Assembly: GCA_030435675.1 (NCBI GenBank)
Contig: CM059622.1
Coordinates: 2,170,001-2,234,000, forward strand
Source: Steinernema hermaphroditum
Taxonomy: Eukaryota > Nematoda > Chromadorea > Rhabditida > Steinernematidae
DNA length: 64,000 bases
Direction: 5' to 3'
In this document: positions 54,629 to 64,000 of the stretch, one piece after another
How the letters are laid out: every line of letters begins with the position of its first letter
Numbering within the stretch: position 1 is the stretch's first letter
The notes under the pieces: model-generated
Database searches by the model: none
Told to the model about the DNA's origin: nothing
The model's input: the letters and a program-made list of their open reading frames with translations, nothing else
Made by a program: the position numbers and the translations under genes

Positions 54629-55183
54629 TTGTACTATTTCATTTCTAATGTAAAAAAGAGATAAAATGTGAAAAAAACATCGAGTGCTTACATCTACACA
54701 ACATAGGAACCGTCTGTTAAAACGTAGACGCCACGTATAACGTAATCGTAATCGTAAACGTAATACTATAACGTAATCGGCGAAGAGGGTAACGCAGTTA
54801 CAACATGAAATGGCAGAGGTCATCCAAGAAACCTCCATTCATTTGGGCCAATCGCAAGGCCAAAACTGCAGGCAAAGCGTGGCGTGTGAAAGGACTCTCA
54901 TTTTGTCTGCATTTTGGGTCTTGTAACGAATGAACTGTCTACAATCTACGGAATGTTCCAGGATTTTAGACATTCCATCCGTCTGCTAGACGGTGACCAA
55001 AGTGAACTTTTGGTGTGATAGACTGTCTGCAGTCGTGATCCTCGCTTTCGCTCTGCTCGGACGCATTCATTGTTGTCATTCGAGTTCCGTGATCGGTCGC
55101 TTGCAGTCAGAGGTTCTCGCTTTTCTGCTGACATCACGTGCGCAACTCTTAATAACGTATTTCAGAAAGGGCGCTGCACCACA

Positions 55184-56073
55184 ATGGCACAGTCGTGGGA
55201 CGACTATCTGGCGTATCAGGAGAAGGTCGATGGCATTCAGTTCACGTGGAATATCCTGCCTCATTCGCGAGACGATGCGATAAAAATTCCCGTGCCAATT
55301 GGCGTTTTCTATCAGCCCTTGAAGGTATGTTCGCATGCTCTTCCAACTCTTAGAAATGCACTCGTTTTAGGAGCGCCCGCTCGACCAACCGCAGCAGCCT
55401 GTGCTGAATTATGAACCGGTGCTGTGTCAGAAGAAGACATGCAAAGCAGTGCTGAATCCCTTGTGGTAAGACTTCTGCAGCCGTTTCGTCATAATATTTC
55501 TTTTCCTAGCTTTGTCGATTATCAAGGCAAATCCTGGAAATGCAATATATGCCAACAGCGCAATATGTTCCCGCCCCACTACGCCGTGATTGCTGAAGAT
55601 CGAAGACCTCCTGAGTTGTACCCTCAATTTGCAACGATCGAGTACACGCTGAGGGTTCGTTGCACCACTTCGAATTCAATTGAACCAACGCGTATACATT
55701 TCAGAACCCTAAGGCTGATATCCTCGCTCCAATTTTTGTGTTTGTGTTGGATACGTGTGTGCCGGAAGACGAACTAAAAGCACTGAAGGAGTCCATTCAG
55801 ACCGCCGTGAGTCTCCTTCCCGCCGACTCTCTTGTATCACTTGTCACTTATGGGAAAATGGTCGAGCTGCACGAGTTAACTGCGCGGGACATGCCGATAT
55901 CTCACGTTTTCAATGCATGCATCCATATCTTGCGCTCATATATATTTTGTATTTCTAGGGAGCGAAGGAAGTGCGCCGCGAGCAAATGGAGAACAAGCTG
56001 CGTGAATCAATCGGCAAACCGGCAGGAATCGGCCCTCAAGGTCCTATCGCAATGTTGCGTGCCTCAACGATGA
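55184..56073 (+). pseudogene. sec-23: sec-23, truncated 5' copy in unit 1
   Basis: Exons 1-4 and the first part of exon 5 are the same as in the full gene at 60029: 55184-55324, 55371-55465, 55510-55654, 55705 to about 55919, and from 55959. Sequence identity ends at 56073 within exon 5, where a 21-bp insertion and then the start of unit 2 follow. The frame runs on for about 29 foreign codons (after ASTM: INRRLVRWQL...) to a stop at 56159. The product would keep only the zinc-finger and N-terminal trunk part of SEC23 and lack the helical and gelsolin domains. It has its own intact upstream region and could be transcribed. Confidence 0.88.
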
Positions 56074-56094
56074 TCAACAGAAGACTGGTGAGAT
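56074..56094. other. 21-bp templated insertion at the duplication junction
   Basis: Together with the preceding GA, this is a 23-bp perfect reverse complement of 56139-56161 (and of 51294-51316). It forms an inverted repeat with a 44-bp spacer spanning the junction. Confidence 0.92.
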
Positions 56095-56141
56095 GGCAGC
56101 TTAGGCACGTGAATACGGAGTTTCGGTCGTCATCATGGATC

Positions 56142-56428
56142 TCACCAGTCTTCTGTTGATCCACGTGGTGGATTGTTTGCGTTGCGGCTTTCCAATTCTT
56201 CCACTGTCATACAGCACCAGCAGTAGTAGATGCAGATGAATTCGAAGTAGCCTTCGGCGCATTGCATTTCGGGTTCTGAAGACGGAAATTTAGTTGACAG
56301 GGAGTAACTGGGTTCCTACCGCTTTTCTGCGAGCATTTACGTTCCTTGACGAAGCGACTGAAGTTGGTAAAGGAGGTAAAAGAGGGAAACAGTAGGCACA
56401 GGAGGAAGACGACCGTCAGAGGCCTCAT
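56142..56428 (-). CDS. small secreted cysteine-rich protein, unit 2
   Basis: The same two-exon gene and 80-residue product as at 51297-51583 (exons 56320-56428 and 56142-56275). Its 3' flank differs from unit 1, since the inverted junction insertion lies about 50 bp beyond its stop. Confidence 0.7.
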
Positions 56429-56687
56429 CGCTGGGGATGAATGGCTGGACAGAGGGAACGGCGGGTTTGGAGTGAATCAATTTAGTGGATATGAAGATGA
56501 GTAATGGGGTTCCCACACGGCTATGACTAAGTCCGTTTCCCTGTATTGTCATCCATCGACTTTGATTTCGAAACTCTTCTCTTTCGAAAAGTCTGAAGCC
56601 TTCTGAAGATCCAACTCGATTTCACCATACTTATGCGTTCAGGCTCCTAAGGGGTGCTCCCACAGCGGAGAACGATCTTCTGAGCAC

Positions 56688-56694
56688 ATATAAG
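56688..56694 (+). promoter_or_regulatory. TATA box of the zinc-finger gene, unit 2
   Basis: ATATAAG, same spacing to the start codon as in unit 1. Confidence 0.65.
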
Positions 56695-56736
56695 ACGGAG
56701 TGGAAGTTCTTCGCCACTTGAAAGAATCCAAAAGCT

Positions 56737-57207
56737 ATGGACAACTTCTGGGCTCTTAATGCATTCCTTTTCTCGGCCTGGATAGGACACCACTACCGTA
56801 GCCAGCAGCTGATGGCGGCGAATCTCGCCCAAGTGGCGTCTCCTTCAGAGGCCCCTTCTACTTCGTCGACTCCACAAGAGGAGCAGACGCCCTCCACTCC
56901 TTCCTCTCCGGAGTCTCCGCCTTCTTCTGGGAACGAGAAGAAGCCGCGGAAGAGGTTCAAGTGCCCCGAGTGTGGCGCCTCCGTCTCGCGGAAGTTCCTC
57001 CTGACGGGCCACATGCGAATCCACACGGGGGAGAAGCCGTTCGCCTGCCGCCTCTGTCCCAAACGCTTCGCCGACGCCAGCAACCTCCGCGTCCACGAGA
57101 AGACGCACTCCCCGGAGAAGACCTTTCAGTGCGCCGACTGTGACAAGCGCTTCGCCCTCTCCCTCTACCTCAAGAAGCACGTTAAGCGGAGACACCACAA
57201 GCCCTGA
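56737..57207 (+). CDS. three-finger C2H2 zinc-finger protein, unit 2
   Basis: The protein and promoter are the same as at 51892-52362. Both tandem copies keep all zinc ligands, unlike the inverted relative at 44425. Confidence 0.88.
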   Translation: MDNFWALNAFLFSAWIGHHYRSQQLMAANLAQVASPSEAPSTSSTPQEEQTPSTPSSPESPPSSGNEKKPRKRFKCPECGASVSRKFLLTGHMRIHTGEKPFACRLCPKRFADASNLRVHEKTHSPEKTFQCADCDKRFALSLYLKKHVKRRHHKP

Positions 57208-57405
57208 CATCGCTAGAACTCTTTTTTGTTTTCTTTAATAAACACTGACTAGAATTTCTCCCAGTGGATTCGGGTTCGGGTTACGGTATTCCTCGTACAG
57301 TACGTCTATGTCTGGATGTCCTTTTGGCGGCGTCTGTCTACTCCTCTCTTCTCACAGGCAGTCTCCCTCATTCGGCGTCGTCCTCCGATTCGGATCGGTC
57401 GAACT

Positions 57406-57770
57406 ATGTTTCTCGGAGCGGCGCTCGTGGCGCTACTCCACGGCGTCTTCGTCGTTTTCTTCGTCGCCCTCTGTGCCGCCACAGATGCCAGTAAGCCATC
57501 CCCTTTCCCTACTCCTCATCGACCCTTTAGGTTCGAGGAAATCGCCGCGAAGTAGTCTTAAGGCTCAGGTAATCCTCCGTTCAGTGGCCTTCTTCTTCAG
57601 ACCCACGCTCCTTTCAGTTCAAAAGGGAATTCGAGTTGCAGGGATGTCCGAAGTGCTGCGCGAGGGTCGCCGACTTTCGTCGGATTCCGAAGCTCGTCGT
57701 CGACGAAAAGGGCCAAATCGTCGACAGATCGGGGAATCCGGCATCTCACTATCTGTACGTTCAAGAATAA
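57406..57770 (+). CDS. small secreted peptide with CPKCC motif, unit 2
   Basis: The same gene as at 52561-52925, with exons 57406-57490, 57531-57568 and 57618-57770. Confidence 0.68.
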
Positions 57771-58017
57771 ATTGTTATATTCTTCTCAAAGAAGGTCGCT
57801 GAAAAAGAGATGGCCCACCTTCTCATCCATTTTCCAATGCCGTAATCGCCGACCCGCCGTTCCCGAGTCCAGTGGGCGATCGCGTTTTTTGTGAATCATT
57901 AACAACGGTGCCCCCTCTTCTGCGCCAATAGATGAATGGAAACGCGCGTTTCCTTTGTTCTCCCATCTCGCAGAGCGCCTTAAAAGTCCCTCGGACAGCG
58001 CAGTGACTGTCCTTTCA

Positions 58018-58446
58018 ATGTTTCTACTGTTCGTTCCCCTCCTAGCCCTCCCCTTCGCCTCTTCTTCTTACATCTCCAAGGAAGACAACCTGGCCAAGCA
58101 GGCCGACTGTCCCCGAACGAGCATCGAGGAGTTCCACGAGTGTCTTCGAGAGATCTACGATACTTATCCTTGGGATAGACGCGTCACGGACAGCGACGAC
58201 CGTGTTGTCACGTCGAGCACATGTAGATTGGGCGAATTCTACGCTTCCAGCGATTTCGTCTATGAGTGCGCCTTCGGAAGACGGGGATCGAAGAAGCTCC
58301 GGAGTGTCGGGTGCCGCTTCCACGGAGACTTCGGCGACATCGCAATGAAGATCGGGGAGACCGTGCGGGAAGGCGCCGTCTCCTGGAGATGTCAGAAGAA
58401 CTCGCTGTTCGGACTCGGAGGAGAAGTCACTTATCATCCCCCTTAA
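58018..58446 (+). CDS. secreted six-cysteine protein, unit 2
   Basis: The same protein as at 53173-53601, including the signal peptide and upstream TTAAAAG element. Confidence 0.72.
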   Translation: MFLLFVPLLALPFASSSYISKEDNLAKQADCPRTSIEEFHECLREIYDTYPWDRRVTDSDDRVVTSSTCRLGEFYASSDFVYECAFGRRGSKKLRSVGCRFHGDFGDIAMKIGETVREGAVSWRCQKNSLFGLGGEVTYHPP

Positions 58447-58824
58447 CGTCTATACATGTAGTTCCAGCTGTTACATGTGGTGTATATGCAACTGTCGCTA
58501 TGTGATCACGTCAAGAATAAATAGAACTAAGTATGTAGGAATATAGGCTAGGAATATAAACACTATAGTGTTGAAGCAAATGCAAAGATGATGCGATCAC
58601 ATAATGTGTGACGATTCTTCGGCACCGATCGTTTGTAATGTCAGCCCGTAGGCGCTGTACCGAAGTGGTACCGAGATATTACCGTATTCCTCGGACGGCG
58701 AGTGGATCCCAGATCCGTTGTGAACTTCTTCTTCCTCAAGAGTTCACAGAACTCAACGAACAAAGTACGTAATGCAGGTACACACAATAGATTCCTTTAG
58801 ACGCACTGGGACCAAATGCCTACC

Positions 58825-58835
58825 GTAACCCGAAG
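58825..58835 (+). promoter_or_regulatory. GTAACCCGAAG motif upstream of the RING-like gene, unit 2
   Basis: Same position relative to the gene as in unit 1. Confidence 0.45.
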
Positions 58836-58873
58836 GGCAGACAGTAGCATCACTTCCGATGCCTAAGTGCTTC

Positions 58874-58881
58874 AATATAAG
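58874..58881 (+). promoter_or_regulatory. TATA box of the RING-like gene, unit 2
   Basis: AATATAAG, same position relative to the gene as in unit 1. Confidence 0.65.
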
Positions 58882-58927
58882 GCCCTACTTTACTTTTCGA
58901 GAGTAAAACCAAGCACTCAACACCACC

Positions 58928-59473
58928 ATGGCTGTCCAAACCCCTTGCTTCAACTGTACCGTCCTCGAGACTGGGAACTTCATTCTCGGCTGCTGCCGAG
59001 CCGTCTACTGCGCCATCTGCATCGGCTACTACCTCGAGGACTGCGAAGACGACCGCAGCATCTGCCTCAACAACACCGTCTGCAAGGCCCGGGCCCAAGA
59101 AGGACTCGTCTTCGAGTCCGAAGCCGACGTCGACGCCCTCTGGGCGAAGCGTCGCGCAGAAGAAGAGGCCGAATCCGAGCTTCAGGCGCTCCGAGAAGCC
59201 GCCATTCTGTCTCTCAAGAAGGCGGCCCCTCCTCCCCCAAAGATTCTCGTCTCGCTCCCTAAGAAGCGAGAGGAAGAGCAGAAGTCCAAGAAGGTCGTCT
59301 TCGACCTGGAACCCACTCGGGCTCCCGAAGAGAAAGCCTCCCGGAAGCGCCGAAGTCCTTCTGACTGTGACGCGCCGAAGCCGAAGAGAATCCCCGGCCC
59401 GAGATTCGCCCGATTCCACAGGGATCAGAGTCGCCATCGAGGCCGTCCCGCGGGAAACAATCGTCGCCTCTGA
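58928..59473 (+). CDS. RING-like cysteine-rich protein with basic tail, unit 2
   Basis: The 181-residue product is the same as at 54083-54628. It lies about 550 bp upstream of the complete sec-23 gene on the same strand. Confidence 0.75.
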   Translation: MAVQTPCFNCTVLETGNFILGCCRAVYCAICIGYYLEDCEDDRSICLNNTVCKARAQEGLVFESEADVDALWAKRRAEEEAESELQALREAAILSLKKAAPPPPKILVSLPKKREEEQKSKKVVFDLEPTRAPEEKASRKRRSPSDCDAPKPKRIPGPRFARFHRDQSRHRGRPAGNNRRL

Positions 59474-60028
59474 TTGTACTATTTCATTTCTAATGTAAAA
59501 AAGAGATAAAATGTGAAAAAAACATCGAGTGCTTACATCTACACAACATAGGAACCGTCTGTTAAAACGTAGACGCCACGTATAACGTAATCGTAATCGT
59601 AAACGTAATACTATAACGTAATCGGCGAAGAGGGTAACGCAGTTACAACATGAAATGGCAGAGGTCATCCAAGAAACCTCCATTCATTTGGGCCAATCGC
59701 AAGGCCAAAACTGCAGGCAAAGCGTGGCGTGTGAAAGGACTCTCATTTTGTCTGCATTTTGGGTCTTGTAACGAATGAACTGTCTACAATCTACGGAATG
59801 TTCCAGGATTTTAGACATTCCATCCGTCTGCTAGACGGTGACCAAAGTGAACTTTTGGTGTGATAGACTGTCTGCAGTCGTGATCCTCGCTTTCGCTCTG
59901 CTCGGACGCATTCATTGTTGTCATTCGAGTTCCGTGATCGGTCGCTTGCAGTCAGAGGTTCTCGCTTTTCTGCTGACATCACGTGCGCAACTCTTAATAA
60001 CGTATTTCAGAAAGGGCGCTGCACCACA

Positions 60029-62846
<2,818 letters not shown>

Positions 62847-63116
62847 ATCAAAGAATTATTTTATTGTACTGTGATTAGTGTTAATTCTAATTAGTGATTG
62901 CTTTAATAATATCCTTGTCGTTTCGGTGTGCAGTATATCGTTTGATTGATTGACACTTGTAAAGCTGCAGCGACCAACGCCATGTCGTTAGGTCAACACT
63001 TTCTTCTACGTCGGTTGGGGTAATTCGTGGTTGTAAACCAAGCCATTCCTGAAGCCTGGATTAGGTAAAGCACTGGAGGATTAACACAATAATATCTACA
63101 CCCTGTGAACTGAACT

Positions 63117-63127
63117 GTAACCCGAAG
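63117..63127 (+). promoter_or_regulatory. GTAACCCGAAG motif upstream of the third RING-like gene
   Basis: The word is unchanged in this diverged copy although most surrounding bases differ. Confidence 0.45.
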
Positions 63128-63165
63128 GCCAAACGCAAACATCAGTTCTGATGTCTAAGTTCTTA

Positions 63166-63173
63166 CATATAAG
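63166..63173 (+). promoter_or_regulatory. TATA box of the third RING-like gene
   Basis: CATATAAG, 53-60 bp before the start codon, aligned with AATATAAG of the other two copies. Confidence 0.65.
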
Positions 63174-63225
63174 ACCCTATACAGACACTCTCTGTAGAAA
63201 AACCCCCACGTTACCCAACACCACC

Positions 63226-63771
63226 ATGTCTGTCCAAACCCCCTGCTTCAACTGCACCGTCCTCGAGACTGGAAACTTCATCCTCGGCTGCTGTCGAGCC
63301 GTCTACTGTGCCATCTGCATCGGCTACTACCTCGAGGACTGCGAAGACGACCGCAGCATCTGCCTCAACAACACCGTCTGCAAGGCCCGGGCCCAAGAAG
63401 GACTCGTCTTCGAGTTCGAAGCCGACGTCGACGCCCTCTGGGCGAAGCGTCGCGCAGAAGAAGAGGCCGAATCCGAGCTTCAGGCGCTCCGAGAAGCCGC
63501 CATTCTGTCTCTCAAGAAGGCGGCCCCTCCTCCCCCGGAGATTCTCGTCTCGCTCCCTAAGAAGCGAGAGGAAGAGCAGAAGTCCAAGAAGGTCGTCTTC
63601 GACCTGGAACCCACTCGGGCTCCCGAAGAGAAAGCCTCCCGAAAGCGCCGAAGTCCTTCTGACTGTGACGCGCCGAAGCCGAAAAGAATCCCCGGCCAGA
63701 GGTTCGGCCGATTCCGCAGGGAGCAGAGTCGCCATCGAGGCCGTCCCGCTGGAAACAATCGTTATCACTGA
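63226..63771 (+). CDS. RING-like cysteine-rich protein, third copy
   Basis: 181 residues from the ATG at 63226 (MSVQTPCFNC), aligned without gaps to the copies at 54083 and 58928. All nine N-terminal cysteines are kept. Protein changes are few: A2S, S to F in the EGLVFE segment, K to E before ILVSL, and several in the last 30 residues (ending NNRYH, not NNRRL). Many DNA differences are silent, so the frame appears to be under protein-level constraint. An in-frame ATG at 63151 would add 25 residues, but the conserved TATA box lies just downstream of it, so the later start is preferred. The sequence after the stop has no further gene in the last 230 bp. Confidence 0.78.
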   Translation: MSVQTPCFNCTVLETGNFILGCCRAVYCAICIGYYLEDCEDDRSICLNNTVCKARAQEGLVFEFEADVDALWAKRRAEEEAESELQALREAAILSLKKAAPPPPEILVSLPKKREEEQKSKKVVFDLEPTRAPEEKASRKRRSPSDCDAPKPKRIPGQRFGRFRREQSRHRGRPAGNNRYH

Positions 63772-64000
63772 TTGTATTATAGTCGGATTAAAAAATTGCT
63801 GACATTTTTTCGATTTGGTCCCACAACGTTTTTTTTTGCGCGCGCCACGCCATCTTCGTGTGTGGTACTGCATTTTACAATGGGAAATGCAAATCGTCTG
63901 CATGTTTGGACACTTTTGACGGGGATATCACACGAATCTCAAAATTCTACAAGCAAATCAGTATTGCCTGGTTAATTGCGAGTCGATTGAGCCCAAAATT

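Larger units (their letters stand above)
51250..56073. repeat. tandem duplication, unit 1 (4,824 bp)
   Basis: Every frame in this block recurs with the same translation exactly 4,845 bp downstream, and the stretches compared directly are base-identical. The unit holds three small secreted-protein genes, a C2H2 gene, a RING-like gene and the first five exons of sec-23 (the fifth incomplete). Offset (4,845) minus unit length (4,824) leaves a 21-bp insertion at the junction. Confidence 0.97.
62847..63225. other. intergenic between sec-23 and the third RING-like gene
   Basis: AT-rich 3' flank of sec-23, then a promoter region whose last 110 bp align with those upstream of 54083 and 58928. No separate gene. 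Confidence 0.5.

Noticed and set aside
54005..54838. 277-codon minus-strand frame over the RING-like gene (also 58850-59683, and 63211-63903)
   Set aside because: It is the complement of the RING-like gene. The cysteine and basic-tail coding pattern, TATA box and strong start context all lie on the plus strand.

Overview
The window looks like chromosomal DNA of a nematode, probably a rhabditid. The evidence is short introns (often 42-60 nt) with TTTCAG-type acceptors, splice-acceptor-like TTTCAG sites just upstream of several start codons (compatible with spliced-leader trans-splicing), nematode-style eukaryotic tRNA genes, and clear orthologues of conserved animal genes. There are no prokaryotic operons, CRISPR arrays or phage genes. 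All gene models here were spliced by hand; where phase is stated, it was checked across every junction.

Layout. 1-3.5 kb: an F-box-like gene, then a truncated tRNA-Asp next to a hexamer microsatellite. 3.5-19.9 kb: a 27-exon DOCK6/7/8-type guanine-nucleotide exchange factor whose large introns hold MITEs, a mariner relic and an inverted copy of one of its own exons. 20-29 kb: an RCC1-repeat protein (-), a secreted protein with a duplicated cysteine domain (+), a 9-exon FLYWCH-like zinc-finger gene (-), a small hypothetical gene (-) and a divergent intronless forkhead gene (-). 29.7-32.2 kb: a degraded membrane-protein gene and a secreted PLAT-like gene. 32.4-36.9 kb: the FBXO25/FBXO32 (atrogin-1, mfb-1) orthologue, with two tRNA genes in its introns. 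37-44 kb: repeat-rich DNA with tRNA-Asp, tRNA-Ile and tRNA-Val-like genes. 45-51 kb: a syntaxin-7/12-type SNARE, an unknown intronless gene and an ECH1-type dienoyl-CoA isomerase.

51.2-64 kb is the most unusual part. A 4,824-bp block is present twice in tandem and appears identical. It carries a three-finger C2H2 gene, three small secreted-protein genes, a RING-like intronless gene and the 5' half of sec-23. The second block runs into a complete 11-exon sec-23; the first stops inside sec-23, at a 21-bp insertion that is the reverse complement of sequence just downstream. Older diverged copies of cassette genes lie on both sides: an inverted, broken zinc-finger/secreted-peptide segment at 44.1-45.0 kb ending at a tRNA-Val-like gene, and a third RING-like gene at 63.2 kb.

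The conserved genes cover membrane traffic (sec-23, syntaxin), cytoskeletal signalling (DOCK), protein turnover (F-box) and fatty-acid oxidation (ECH1). They do not form a single pathway. The accessory genes (zinc finger, RING-like, small secreted proteins) are lineage-specific and are the best candidates for new biology.
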